Counted from the stretch's first letter, positions 36,447 through 48,000 are shown. The stretch is DNA of 64,000 nt from Alcaligenes sp. SDU_A2 (GCF_038237375.1 NZ_CP151273.1:310001-374000), one strand, 5' to 3'. Numbers and translations: made by a program. Notes: a model not told the origin generated them from the letters alone.

Positions 36447-37222
36447 ATGTAATTGCAGTGGCTTCGGCTAAGGGCGGCGTGGGCAAAACCACGGTCAGTG
36501 CCAATCTGGGAGTGGCGCTGGCGCGTCTGGGTCGACCGGTGTTGGCGGTCGATCTGGACCCGCAGAATGCGCTGCGTTTTCATTATTTTCACGATCAGGC
36601 ATTAAGCCGCGAGGACGGCATGGCCAAAGCGACCGTCGATAATCGTGCGCCTGGCAGCCCGGCGGGGGTCACTCCGTCAGGCGTGGTCATGTTGCCTTAT
36701 GGCCATTGTTCGGAAAGTGAGCGGGAGCAGTTCGAGTCTATTTTGCAGAAAGAGCCCGATTGGCTGCGGCAGCGTCTGTCCGAGATGGGGCTGCCGGCCA
36801 ATACCCTGGTGGTGCTGGATACACCGCCGGGCCCGTCGGTCTACCTGAAGCAGGCGTTGCGGGCGGCCAATTTCGTGGTGGTGGTCGTGCTGGCCGACGC
36901 GGGCTCGTATATTACCTTGTCGCAAATGCACGAATTGGTGGAACAGTACTGTGACCCGGCCCAGGGCTTTGTGGGTTCTGCCGTACTGATTAACCAGGTA
37001 GACCGAAGTCGGGCTTTGGCCAGCGATGTGACCCAACTGCTCAATGTGACGCAGGCCGGTCAGGTGTTGGGTCGGATACATGCCGATCCGGCTGTTGCCG
37101 AGGCTCTGGCCTGTGGTACGACGGTCTTTGAATACATGGAACACAGTGAAGCCGTGCGCGACTTCCAGGCTAGTGCCCGTGAAGTCTTAGCCAGGCTGCA
37201 CGTTGCAGGAGCGCGGTCATGA
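36443..37222 (+). CDS. bcsQ: Cellulose synthesis ParA/MinD-type ATPase BcsQ
   Basis: 259 residues. The deviant Walker A KGGVGKTTVSANL near residue 10 identifies the ParA/MinD family; a D-x-P-P motif follows (VVLDTPPGPS), plus AVDLDPQNALRFHYF, which fits BcsQ (YhjQ). BcsQ is needed for polar or membrane placement of BcsA. It overlaps bcsP and bcsA by 4 bases each. Confidence 0.9.
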   Translation: MNVIAVASAKGGVGKTTVSANLGVALARLGRPVLAVDLDPQNALRFHYFHDQALSREDGMAKATVDNRAPGSPAGVTPSGVVMLPYGHCSESEREQFESILQKEPDWLRQRLSEMGLPANTLVVLDTPPGPSVYLKQALRAANFVVVVVLADAGSYITLSQMHELVEQYCDPAQGFVGSAVLINQVDRSRALASDVTQLLNVTQAGQVLGRIHADPAVAEALACGTTVFEYMEHSEAVRDFQASAREVLARLHVAGARS

Positions 37223-39399
37223 AAATCAAGCCGCCTGTCATGGATGACAAGCCCCGTCTGGACGGAGTGCCGGAATGGCATCTGGGCTCGGTGGCCAGCG
37301 GCTTGCTGGCTCTGATAGGGCTGGCCTTGTGCGTGCTGGTCATCACGACGCCCTTTGACCTGGTCACCCAGCTGGTTTTTGCCGCCACTACTTTTGCGGC
37401 TGCCTATGCCATCAACCGTCTGACAACAGGTCGTCTGGCCAGTTTGGTGCTGATCGGGATCTCCATTGTGACGTCGCTGCGGTACATGTATTGGCGGGTT
37501 ACGTCTACGCTGGGGTTCGATAATGCGGTGGATGCCTTTTTTGGCTATGGGCTGTTGGCGGCGGAAGTCTACGCCATGGCTGTTCTGCTGCTTAGTTATT
37601 TCCAGTCGGCTTGGCCCCTGAAGCGTAAGCCGGTGCCTTTGCCGGCCGACCCGGCCTTGTGGCCGACGGTGGATATTTTTATTCCAACCTACAACGAGCC
37701 CTTGAATGTGGTGCGTCAGACCGCGCTGACGGCGCTGTCACAGGATTGGCCCAGTCATCGTTTCAAGATTTATGTGCTCGATGACGGCAATCGTCCCGAG
37801 TTCAAGGATTTCTGCGCCGAAGCGGGCATAGGCTATATCACCCGCACCAATAATAAACATGCCAAGGCCGGCAACATCAACGAAGCATTGAAAGTGACGG
37901 ACGGCGAGTACGTTGCGATCTTTGACTGCGACCACGTGCCCACGCGTTCCTTTCTGCAAGTGGTAATGGGCTGGTTCCTGCGCGACACCAAGCTGGCCAT
38001 GCTGCAGACGCCCCACGTATTTTTCTCGCCCGATCCGTTGGAGCAGAACTTGTCCTTGTTCAAGAAGGTGCCGAACGAGGGCAAGTTGTTTTATGGCCTG
38101 ACGCAAGATGGCAATGACCTGTGGAATGCCACCTTCTTTTGCGGTTCTTGCGCGGTGTTGCGCCGTTCGGCGCTGCTGGATGTGGGCGGGGTGGCGGTAG
38201 AAAGCGTCACGGAAGATGCGTTGACCGCCTTGAAGATGAACCGCAAGGGATACAACACGGCCTATCTGGCCATTCCCCAGGCGGCCGGGCTGGCTACCGA
38301 GAACTTGTCGCGCCATATCGGCCAGCGTATACGCTGGGCGCGCGGCATGGCGCAGATTTTTCGTTCTCATAACCCCTTGCTGGGCAAGGGCCTGAGCATG
38401 CCACAGCGCATTTGCTATGCCAGTGCTGCTTTGCACTTTTTCTATGGCCTGCCGCGTTTGGTCTTTTTGACGGCACCCCTGGCGTATCTGTTTTTCGGCG
38501 CGCATGTATTCAAATCGTCGGCGCTGCTGATTGCGGCCTATGCCTTGCCCCATATTCTGCATGCGCAACTGACCAACTCGCGGTTGCAGGGCAAGTTTCG
38601 CCATTCGTTCTGGAACGAGGTCTACGAGACGGTGCTGGCCTGGTACATCATGCGTCCGACCTTGGCGACCCTGGTCTTGCCCAACAAGGCGACCTTTAAT
38701 GTGACCCAGAAGGGCGGCACCAACGAAGAAGATTACTTCGACTGGACCTTGTCGCGCCCATATATTGCCCTGTTGTTATTGAATGTGGCGGGCTTTGTCG
38801 TGGGCATCGTCACTATGCTCCATCATTTGGATGATATGGCGATTGTGCTGACATTGTTGATGAATCTGGCCTGGACGACGCATAACATCGTTATTTCCAG
38901 TGCCAGTGTGGCCGTGGCTGGCGAGCGCAAGCAAATCCGCAACGTGCCGCGCGTAGCGGCCGAGCTGACGGCCACGCTGCAGACGGGCAGTGGTTATCGC
39001 TATGCGTGCCAGACCACGGACTTTTCGCAGGAAGGCCTGGGTATCGAGCTGCCGGCACCGTTGCCACTGGTGGTGGGGGAGTCCTTGCAGGTCAGCGTGT
39101 TCCGCAATGACGAAGAAGCGATCTTTCCGGCACGGGTGGCGTTTATGCGGGGCACCAAATTGGGGCTGCGCTTTGAGGATTTAAGCATCGAGCAGCAGGC
39201 TGAACTGGCTAAAGTCACCTTTGCCCGCGCCGATACCTGGGCCTTGTCCTGGGCGGATGCGACACCCGACTCGCCATTGATGGCCATGCGGGCCATTGCC
39301 AACATTAGTGTGCAGGGATTTCGGGTGCTGAGTCGAGAGACTTGGCGGCTGTTGCGCGACAGTAACCGGTCGGCTTCTTCAGGCTCGGAGCGCGCATGA
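37219..39399 (+). CDS. bcsA: Cellulose synthase catalytic subunit (UDP-forming) with PilZ domain
   Basis: 726 residues, family-2 glycosyltransferase in the inner membrane. Motifs in order: DDGNRPE (~188), DCDHVP (~235), FFCGSCAVLRR (~303), TED (~331), QRIRWARG (~368). A C-terminal PilZ domain follows at about 572, with RNVPR and DFSQEG, the c-di-GMP contacts. Several membrane helices flank the catalytic loop. It joins UDP-glucose into beta-1,4-glucan and passes the chain to BcsB. All key residues are present, so it should be active and c-di-GMP dependent. Confidence 0.97.
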   Translation: MKIKPPVMDDKPRLDGVPEWHLGSVASGLLALIGLALCVLVITTPFDLVTQLVFAATTFAAAYAINRLTTGRLASLVLIGISIVTSLRYMYWRVTSTLGFDNAVDAFFGYGLLAAEVYAMAVLLLSYFQSAWPLKRKPVPLPADPALWPTVDIFIPTYNEPLNVVRQTALTALSQDWPSHRFKIYVLDDGNRPEFKDFCAEAGIGYITRTNNKHAKAGNINEALKVTDGEYVAIFDCDHVPTRSFLQVVMGWFLRDTKLAMLQTPHVFFSPDPLEQNLSLFKKVPNEGKLFYGLTQDGNDLWNATFFCGSCAVLRRSALLDVGGVAVESVTEDALTALKMNRKGYNTAYLAIPQAAGLATENLSRHIGQRIRWARGMAQIFRSHNPLLGKGLSMPQRICYASAALHFFYGLPRLVFLTAPLAYLFFGAHVFKSSALLIAAYALPHILHAQLTNSRLQGKFRHSFWNEVYETVLAWYIMRPTLATLVLPNKATFNVTQKGGTNEEDYFDWTLSRPYIALLLLNVAGFVVGIVTMLHHLDDMAIVLTLLMNLAWTTHNIVISSASVAVAGERKQIRNVPRVAAELTATLQTGSGYRYACQTTDFSQEGLGIELPAPLPLVVGESLQVSVFRNDEEAIFPARVAFMRGTKLGLRFEDLSIEQQAELAKVTFARADTWALSWADATPDSPLMAMRAIANISVQGFRVLSRETWRLLRDSNRSASSGSERA

Positions 39400-41519
39400 T
39401 TGCTTTCTTGCGTATGTGTACCCAGGTCTGCGCCGCACGCTGTGCGGCGTTGCTGTTGATGCTGTTGGTCGGCGCAGCGGCCCAGGCCAGTGCGTACTCG
39501 GTCGACTTCAAGGCCTTGGGGCACCAGCAAAGTATGACCTTGCGGGGGGTGGATGGTTGGGGTGGGCTTTGGTTCGGGGTGCGGCAGGACGAAACGGTGC
39601 GCTCGCTGCGCCTGCGATTGAAATTGCGCCATTCCGAGGCCATGCTGCCCAAGCTGTCGCACTTGAATGTACGTTTGAACGGTCTGGTCATACAGACTTT
39701 GCCATTTAAGGCGGAGCAGGGGGCCAAAGAGCAAGACTACGAGGTAGAGATTCCGGTGGCCCAGTTGCAGCCGCTCAATCAGCTGCAACTGCAACAGATC
39801 GGCCATTACACCTTGTCGTGCGAAGACCCTTTGCACGAGTCGCTCTGGACTCGCATCGATGACCAGTCTTTCCTGGATTTCACGGTCGAGCCGCGCCGCC
39901 TGCCCGACGATCTGGCCGTGTTGCCGGCACCGTTTTTTGATCACCGGGACAGCCGGCCGCTGCACGTTACATTGGTGATACCGCAGCGTAGCCAGGATGC
40001 GGTGCAGGCCGCGGGCGTGGTGGCGTCCTGGTTGGGGGCGTTGGGCAGCTACCGGGGCGTGGATTTTGTGGTTCGGGACGAATTGCCCGAGCAGGGCGCG
40101 GCCATTGTTCTGGCTACCGCCGGTCAGGCCGGTGAACTGGCGGCAGGAGCCGTGCGTGGCCCTACGCTACTGATGAAAGAAAATCCCAATGATGGGATCA
40201 GTAAGGTTTTGCTGGTCAGTGGCACCAACGATCAGGAATTGCTGACAGCGGCGCGCAGCCTGGTGACGGGCAGCGATGCCTTGAGTGGCCCTGTGGCCTC
40301 CGGTCTGGTATTTAACGCGCAGGAGCGCCGGCCTTACGATGCGCCTAATTGGGTGCCCAGTGATCGCCCGGTCAAGTTCGGCGAGTTGGTGGATAGCCCC
40401 GCCATGACAGTGTCGGGTTATCGCCCCGAGCCTATTCGTGTGTCTTTGCGCTTGCCGCCTGATTTGTATCCCTGGCTGGATCAGCGGGTGCCGATGGTGT
40501 TGCGGTATCGCCCATCCATGCCGGTCAGCGGCCCTTCCGCCTATCTGGCGGTCGATGTGAACTACGAGCCGGTGGCGCGTTTGGATTTCGATCAACACGC
40601 CACCAGTTTCCGGAGTCTGGCCGGTATAGACAGCCTACCGTTGACGGAGCGGGCCATTCACTTGCCCTTGGACTTGCTGGCGACGCGCGCCACCTTGGGC
40701 TTCTCGTTTCAGTATCCGTTGCCCGCTTTGAAAGATTGCGAGAATTTGATGGTCGACAATGTCCGCAGCTCGTTGGACGCGGACTCCATGCTCGATCTTA
40801 GCGGACTGCCGCATTTTCTGGCCATGCCAAATGCGGGTGCTTTCATGGCTGCCGGTTTCCCATTTAGCCGGATGGCCGACTTGTCCGAGACCGCCGTGGT
40901 GGTGTCGGATGATATCGTTTCTGCCGATTTGCCGGCCTATTTGGGCATGATGGCCAAGATCGGACAGTCCACGGGTTATCCGGCGACGCGCATGCAATTG
41001 TTGGTCAATCCGTCGTCTCCGCAGGGGCTGGCCGATAAAGACATTCTGATCCTGTCGGGCGGCAAGACGGCCGCATTGCTGGAGCAGTGGGCCGATCTGT
41101 TGCCGGTGCCGACGGGCAAGCAGGCATCAGGCTATTCGCTGGCCGATAAGGGCGTGTTGGTGACCGGTTTTCGCTCGCCCTTGAATCGGTCGCGCAATGT
41201 GGTCGTATTAAGTGCGCCTAGCCAGCTGGGCGAAGATTTGTTGCCGGTGCTGCGCGATCCTTTGCTGGAAGCCAAGGTGCAGGGCAGCATGGTTGCCTTG
41301 TCGGCGGGCGATGTCCAGGTGCTGTCCGAGCAGACCCAGTACAACACCGGTAGCCTGGGCTGGTGGCGTGGTTTGCAACATTTCCTGGGCGGCAAGCCCT
41401 GGTTGCTGGCCTTGATGTTCATGGGCGGTATTTCCTTGGCCAGTCTTTTGGCTTATATCAGTCTGCGCGCGCGTGCTCGTAGTCGCCTGCGTATCCATGC
41501 ATCGCAGAATCCGGAATAA
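39396..41519 (+). CDS. bcsB: Cellulose synthase periplasmic subunit BcsB (first copy)
   Basis: 707 residues. The N-terminus is a signal or anchor stretch (LLLMLLVGAAAQASA), then carbohydrate-binding and flavodoxin-like domains (QIGHYTLSCEDPLHESLWTRI; AGVVASWLGAL), and a C-terminal membrane helix (LLALMFMGGISLASLLAYISL). The start overlaps the bcsA stop. BcsB forms the periplasmic channel partner of BcsA. Confidence 0.93.
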   Translation: MIAFLRMCTQVCAARCAALLLMLLVGAAAQASAYSVDFKALGHQQSMTLRGVDGWGGLWFGVRQDETVRSLRLRLKLRHSEAMLPKLSHLNVRLNGLVIQTLPFKAEQGAKEQDYEVEIPVAQLQPLNQLQLQQIGHYTLSCEDPLHESLWTRIDDQSFLDFTVEPRRLPDDLAVLPAPFFDHRDSRPLHVTLVIPQRSQDAVQAAGVVASWLGALGSYRGVDFVVRDELPEQGAAIVLATAGQAGELAAGAVRGPTLLMKENPNDGISKVLLVSGTNDQELLTAARSLVTGSDALSGPVASGLVFNAQERRPYDAPNWVPSDRPVKFGELVDSPAMTVSGYRPEPIRVSLRLPPDLYPWLDQRVPMVLRYRPSMPVSGPSAYLAVDVNYEPVARLDFDQHATSFRSLAGIDSLPLTERAIHLPLDLLATRATLGFSFQYPLPALKDCENLMVDNVRSSLDADSMLDLSGLPHFLAMPNAGAFMAAGFPFSRMADLSETAVVVSDDIVSADLPAYLGMMAKIGQSTGYPATRMQLLVNPSSPQGLADKDILILSGGKTAALLEQWADLLPVPTGKQASGYSLADKGVLVTGFRSPLNRSRNVVVLSAPSQLGEDLLPVLRDPLLEAKVQGSMVALSAGDVQVLSEQTQYNTGSLGWWRGLQHFLGGKPWLLALMFMGGISLASLLAYISLRARARSRLRIHASQNPE

Positions 41520-41530
41520 GTGTGGTGAGC

Positions 41531-43826
41531 ATGAAACCATTTTTTCAGCGTTTTTCTCTGTCCTTGCTCACAGCGTGCCTGTTGGGCGCAGGGGCGCAAT
41601 CGATCGCCCAATCCCTGGAGCCCACCGATCTTGCCCAGGCCGATATCGCCCAGGCTGCCGCACCTTTGCAACAGCTTGCGGCTCCTGCCGGCAGCACGTT
41701 TACTTTTCGCCAGTTGGGTGCGCGCTTTCCTTTTAATTTGCGTGGCGTGGACAGCAGTGACAGCGTGTTCTTCAATGTGCGTGCCGACGAGGTCGTGACG
41801 GGTGCGCGCACCACGCTGCATTACAGCTATTCGCCGTCTTTGCTGGCGGATTTTTCGCACATCAATATCCTGGTCAATGACGAGGTCGTACACACCATAC
41901 CCGTTACTGAAGCGGATGCAGGCCGGCAACAGACCGTCCAGGTGGAGCTGCCCACCCGTTTGATCGCGGCGTCCAACCAACTGCGCATACAGTTGATCGG
42001 CCATTACACGCTGGAGTGCGAGGACCCCTTGCACTCCACGCTGTGGGCCAATGTCAGCAATCAGAGTACCTTGAATCTGAATGTCGAAAAGATCGCCTTG
42101 ACCGACGACCTGGCCATCCTGCCCTTGCCTTTTTTTGATGCGCGCGATGTGAACCGCTTGGAGCTGCCCATTGTGTTTCTAGGCAATGCGCAGGCAGGAG
42201 CCTTGGAGGCAGGCGGGATGATTGCATCCTGGCTGGGGGCGCTGGCGGATCAGCGCGGCGCGCGTTTTCATGCCCGGCAGGGCAGCTTGCCCGAGCATGG
42301 ACATGGCATTGTCCTGGCGTTGCGCGATGACCTGCAAGGTCTCCTGGAGGTTCCCGATGCCGACGGTGCCAGCATTACCATGCTGGCTAATCCGCAGGAC
42401 CCGAACGGCAAACTGCTGGTGATCAGCGCCCGCAATGGCGATCAGTTGCGCCAGGCCGCGCAGACTCTGGTGACGGGGGGTTCGATTCTGTCCGGTGCCC
42501 ATGCTCAGGTCCGTCAGGGGCCACAGTTGCAGCCGCGCGTGCCGTATGACGCACCGCGTTGGCTCAACAGCACCCGACCGGTTAAATTTGGCGAGTTCAT
42601 GGCTGCCCAGCGCCTGGATGTGCGCGGCTACGACTCCCCGGCTATCCGCATGAATCTGCGTCTACCGCCCGATTTGTTTACCTGGCAGGCGGCACCGGTG
42701 GATGTGGACCTCAAGTACCGTTATTCTGCCCAGCCTGGCAGCGTAAATTCGTCCATGTTGATCGGCGTGGGTGATCATTTTCTGAAGTCCATCCCTTTGT
42801 ATGGTCTGGCGCAGTTGCAGGCGCGCAACAGTCCCTTCGCGGATGCCGCACCGGGAGAGTTGCTGCCCATGCAGCAGTCTGTCCAGGTGCCGTTGTACCA
42901 GCTGATGAATCGTTCGGAGCTTAACTTCCGGTATATGTACGATTACATCAAGCAAGGCGAGTGCAAGGATGTGCTGTTGGACAATGTGCGCGGCCAGATC
43001 GACCCGGAAAGCACGATCGATATTTCGGGTCGCAGCCATTATCTGGAAATGCCGGATCTGGAAGCGTTCGGCGACGCCGGTTTCCCCTTCACGCGTATGG
43101 CCGACCTGTCAAACGGCGGTTGTGCTGTCCGATGCGCCCGATGAAAACGAATTGAGCGCCTATTTGACGACCATGGGCCGCATGGGAGAGTCCACCGGCT
43201 ATCCCGCAACAGGTGTGGTGGTGCTCAAGGCGGGCGAAAGTCAGAAAGCGGGCGATAAGGATGTGTTGTTGATTGGCGCGGCCGATTCGATCCGACGGGC
43301 CTGGGGCGAGTACCTGCCCGAATATGGCGCGGCCGAGAAAAAGCAGTTTGGGACTTCGGATCTGGTGTATCGCACCAGCGATTGGGTCAGTCCTAATCCG
43401 CGCGACCGTATCCAGGACCAGCAAAGCGAAATCCAATACAGCAGCGAAGGCCGCAGCGGTCTGATCAGTGGCTTCGAGTCGCCTTTGCATGCGGGGCGCA
43501 GCGTGGTGGCCCTGACGGGTACGGACTCGGACGCGTTGAAGGATGTGACTGATGCTTTGTTGGGCATTCATCCGGATCAGGAACGAATCAAGGGTAGCGT
43601 AGTCATTGTCAGGGGTGAGAAAATTAACGCCCTGCTGGCAGAAAAGACGTACGCCGTCGGCAGCCTGGATCTGTGGACTCGTATTCAGTGGACACTGGCC
43701 AACGGCTGGGAGGCGGCGGGCAAGTGGCGCTCGGCCTGGATTGCAGGCCTGTTCGGCCTGATTCTGCTGGCCTTTTTGATTAGTCGCTTGCTGGCGCGCC
43801 GCAAAGCCGCCCGTCAGACCACCTAG
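41531..43826 (+). pseudogene. bcsB2: Second BcsB homologue, broken by a frameshift
   Basis: A second BcsB-like gene (QLIGHYTLECEDPLHSTLWANV; GGMIASWLGAL) with signal peptide MKPFFQRFSLSLLTACLLG. It is in frame to about 43110 and then runs to a stop at 43144. The remainder (ending ARRKAARQTT, with the C-terminal helix) continues in the next frame from about 43107 to 43826. Homology with the first copy shows one base missing within CTGTCAAACGG (43106-43116). Restored, it would be ~765 residues. It could be a true mutation, a sequencing error in this window or, less likely, a functional split. A GTG at 41522 is another possible start. Confidence 0.85.
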
Positions 43827-43832
43827 GAGTTC

Positions 43833-45023
43833 ATGATGTTGCGCCGCGCCTGCTCTGCCGCCTTGCTTGCCTTGACGCCGTTGTCCGCTGCCGTGGCAGC
43901 AGCCTGCGGGCCAGTGGACTGGCCTTTGTGGGCGCAGTTTAAAACGCATTTCATCCAGGATAGCGGGCGTGTGCTCGATGCCAGCACGCCGCAGCAACAC
44001 ACCTCGTCCGAAGGCCAGTCGTACGGCATGTTTTTTGCCTTGCTGGCCAACGATAGGCCGATGTTCGACAAGCTGTGGGCCTGGAGCGTGGACAATTTAG
44101 GTGGCGGAGATCTGTCCAAGCGCCTGCCGGCCTGGATATGGGGATCGGACGGCAAAGGGGGCTGGACAGTCTTGGATGCCAATTCGGCCTCCGATGCGGA
44201 TGTCTGGTTTGTCTACGCTTTGCTGGAAGCCGGACGGTTGTGGGGTGACGATGCCTATATCCAACGTGCGCAGGCCTTGCTGGCTTTGATCGAAGCTCAG
44301 GAAGTGGCCGATCTACCCGATCTGGGACCGCTGTTGTTGCCCGGGCGTGAAAGTTTTGTCCGGCCCGGCAATGTCTGGCAGTTCAATGCCAGCTATCTGC
44401 CTATTCCGTTGTTGCGCCGCTTGGCGCAGGCGTCCAGCCATCCGGCCTGGAAGGCCATGCCCGAGACGACCTTGCGTTTTCTGCAGGAAGCCTCGCCCAA
44501 GGGGTTTGCGGCCGACTGGAATATGTATGCGCCCAGTAAAGGTGCTTATGCCTTTGTCACCGATACGCTGAAAGGTCCGGTGGGCAGCTACGATGCCATT
44601 CGCACCTATATGTGGGCCGGCATGATGCCGGCTGGCGACCCGCTGGCCGCCAAGACCTTGCAGGCACTGGGTGGTATGGCCGCCGTCATGGCTGAACAAC
44701 AACGTGTGGTGCCGCCTGAATCGGTCAATACCGAGACCGCTGCCGTCAAAGGCGAAGGGCCATTTGGTTTTTCGGCGGCGCTGGTGCCTTATTTTTCTGC
44801 ATTGGGACAGCGCGATCAAACTCAATGGCAAACGGAACGCGTCAATGTGGCATTGCGCGAAGCCTTTCAGCCCTTGCGCACACAACAAAAACAGCCGCCT
44901 TATTACGACGTCGTGCTCAGCCTGTTCGGCATGGGTTGGGCGCAAGGGTATTACACATTCAACGAGGCTGGGCAATTACAGACTCAGTGGGAGAAGGCAT
45001 GTCTGCCGGCACGAAAAAATTAG
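43833..45023 (+). CDS. bcsZ: Periplasmic endo-beta-1,4-glucanase BcsZ (GH8)
   Basis: 396 residues with a signal peptide (ending AVAAACGPV). Catalytic residues of family GH8 are seen in HTSSEGQSYGMFFAL (Glu, about residue 58) and in LDANSASDADVWFVYALLEAG (Asp). It cuts stray cellulose during synthesis. It starts 6 bases after the frameshifted bcsB2 and overlaps bcsC by 25 bases. Confidence 0.93.
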   Translation: MMLRRACSAALLALTPLSAAVAAACGPVDWPLWAQFKTHFIQDSGRVLDASTPQQHTSSEGQSYGMFFALLANDRPMFDKLWAWSVDNLGGGDLSKRLPAWIWGSDGKGGWTVLDANSASDADVWFVYALLEAGRLWGDDAYIQRAQALLALIEAQEVADLPDLGPLLLPGRESFVRPGNVWQFNASYLPIPLLRRLAQASSHPAWKAMPETTLRFLQEASPKGFAADWNMYAPSKGAYAFVTDTLKGPVGSYDAIRTYMWAGMMPAGDPLAAKTLQALGGMAAVMAEQQRVVPPESVNTETAAVKGEGPFGFSAALVPYFSALGQRDQTQWQTERVNVALREAFQPLRTQQKQPPYYDVVLSLFGMGWAQGYYTFNEAGQLQTQWEKACLPARKN

Positions 45024-48000
45024 TCGCATGTATGTTGGCCTTGGCCTTTCCCCTGGTAAGCCAGGCGCAAGGCGATGCGTTGACGGTGCTGCAGGAGCAG
45101 GGTCAATATTGGCAGTCGCGGGGTGATTTTCAGCGGGCTGCCGATGTCTGGAACAAGGTTCTGAAGGCGCAACCTAATAATGTCCAGGCGCTCTACAGCC
45201 TGGCACAGATCGAATTGCGCAAGAAGAACACGGCCAAGGCGCGCACCTATCTGGAGCAATTGCGCAAAGCCGCGCCGAACAGCAACGAAGTGGTCTTGTT
45301 GGAGCAGGATCTGGCCATGAGCGCTCCGGGTAGCGCATCGGCCCTGGAAAAGGCGCGCCGTGTGGCGGCCGAAGGCGACCTGGAAGGCGCACTGCCTTTG
45401 TACCGGCAGGCTTTGGGCGGCCGCACGCCCGAAGGTGAAGTAGGCCTGGAGTACTACACCTATCTGGGCTATACCAGCCACGACGGCATGCTCGAAGCCA
45501 TCAAAGGGCTGGAGCGCTTGCGGGCGGCACAGCCTAACAATCCGCGTATTCAGTTGCCCTTGGCGCGTCATCTGGCCCGCAACGAACCCACGCGTGCCCA
45601 GGGCATAGAAATGCTGGAGCGTTTGTCGGCGCGTGCCGATATCGGCAGCGACGCCGCGGAAAGCTGGCGCGATTCGTTGACGTGGCTCGGCACCCCACCC
45701 AAAGTAGAGTTCCGCCCTTTGCTGGAAGCCTATCTGGCCAAGCATCCGGACGACGAAACCGTACGGGCCCAGCTTAATGCACAGACTCAGGCGATCAGCC
45801 AGGCACGACGCGCAGCGGCCAGCACGCCTGCTCCGGCGGCTGCCGACCCCTACGCTGCTCGTGTGCGTACGGCCATGCAGCATCTGGATAAAGGCGACCT
45901 ACCCATAGCCGAATCGCAATTGCAGGTCATCCTGGCCGAGCGGCCCACCCAACCCGATGCCTTGGGGGCAATGGGTGTGGTGCGCATGCGCCAGGGACGC
46001 ATGCAGGAAGCGGCGGATCTGTTGGCCCAGGCCCATCGCGCCCGGCCACGGGACTGGAAGCAGGCTTACGATACAGCCCAATATTGGGTCGCCGTCGAGC
46101 AAGCGAATCAGGCCATGCGCGCTGGCAATAATACGCAGGCGGCGACGTTGCTGGAAAAAGCCCGCCGTCTCCAACCGAACGAATCCTCTGCCGTGTTGGC
46201 CCAGGCCCGTCTGGCCGTGGCGCGTTCGGATATGCGACGTGCCGAGTCTTTGTATCGCACGGCGTACCAGCGCGACCCCAATAATGCCGAAGCGATCACC
46301 GGGCTGGTGCAGGTGTATGCACAGTCCAATCAGGTGGACAAGGCCCGCCAGATGGTCGAGAGTCTGACACCTAAGCAGCAGGAAGCGGCGGGTGGTCGCG
46401 CCAAATTGCAAGGACTGTATGCTGCCGGTCTGGCCAAGGCGCAGCGGGCGCGTGGCGATCTGGCTTCGGCCCGCGCCACGCTGGAGCAGGCCATGGCGGC
46501 CGATCCGTCCAACGCCTGGGTGCGTCTGGAGCTGGCGCAGATCTATAACGAATCGGGTTACCCCAAAGAGGCCCGTGGTCTGATCGATGGCATGTTGCTG
46601 ACCGATCCCTACAACGTGGATGCCCTGTATACCTCGGCTATCTTTGCCAGCCAGCAACAGGATTGGGAAGGGGCGCAGCAGGCGCTTAGCCGTATACCGC
46701 CTAATCTGGCGACGCCCGAGATCAAGGCTTTGCAGCGTGACGTCACGGTCCAGGTGCGCATCAAGTATGCATCGGCCCTGGGCAAGCAGGGTCGGGGTTT
46801 GGAAGCGGCGGCCGTGTTGGATGAGCTGGCACCGGTCGTAGCCAATAATCCGGGCTTGTCCACGGCGGTCGCGGCGGCGTATGCCGACGCGGGCGACAGC
46901 GCCCGTGCTTTGGGACTGATTCGCCAGCAATTGGGCAGCAGCAAGACCCCCGACCCTGATGTCATGCTGCAGTACGCCGGTCTGTTGTTCCGTACTCAGC
47001 AGGATGTAGAGGCAATGGGCGTGCTGCGCAGCCTGGATGGTCGCCAGCTCAGCCCCGAGCAGCAGAAAACCCTGCGCAATCTGCACGACACGCAGTCGAT
47101 ACGCCAGGCCGAGTCCCTGCGTGAGCAGGGCGACCTGGTGGCAGCTTACGATGTGATTTCGCCGGTATTGGCCCAGAATCCGAATAACGAACAGGCCTTG
47201 GCGGCCTTGGCGCGCATGTATGCGTCGGCGGGCGATGCCCGCCAGGCGCTGGGCATATACCAGCATCTGTTGCAGCAGAACTCCAGCAGTCCGGATCTGT
47301 TCATCGGCGCGGCCTTGGTGGCCAACCAGCTGCGCGATTTCAAGTACGCCGACCAGGCGGCCGAATCTGCCGTGGCGCTGGCTCCCGACGATATCCAGGT
47401 GTTGACCTCGGCGGCGGGTATTTATCGAGTGCAGGGCAAGACAGCCAAGGCACAGAAGCTGCTCAGGCATGCGGTGGCCTTGCAGGAATCGGATTCGCGC
47501 AGCTATTCGGCCACGGGCGCTTTTTTGCCTCCGGTCGGAGCAGGCGGTAATCCTTTTGTTGGCATGCCGGGCCAGCGCGCCGCTCGCACAGGGCCGCAGA
47601 CCTTTGCCGTGCCTGCGGCGGGAGCCGCAGGGGTTGCGGGGGCGGCCGCTGCGGCTGCCGCCTGGCCGGCTCCAGCGGCTGCGGCGGCGCCTGGTTATGG
47701 CGCAGCGCCCGCCTGGGGCGCGCCCGCCGGTCGTGCTGCACCGACCAGGGCATCCGGCTTGCCGGCACCCGCCTTGCCTGTCGCCCAGAACCCGTATGGC
47801 CGGGCGCAAGCGGCCGCTGCGCCTTTGCCGTTCGCGGCCAATGCGCGTCAGCCTGGATATGGCGCTGCGCCGTTGTCTCCCCTGGAGGCGGAGCTGGCGC
47901 TGATCGACGAGGACCGCTCACCGGAGTTAAAGGCTGGCGCTGTGTACCGTTCCCGGACCGGCGACAGCGGCACCAGCCGTCTGGATGATGTGCAAACGCC

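Noticed and set aside
43106-43116. Programmed ribosomal frameshift in the second bcsB
   Set aside because: The site lacks a classic slippery heptamer with a downstream pseudoknot; a simple 1-base loss is the plainer explanation.
45899-47809. Open frame of 636 residues on the minus strand
   Set aside because: Shadow of the repetitive bcsC gene; Arg-, Gln- and His-rich, with no start site or motifs.
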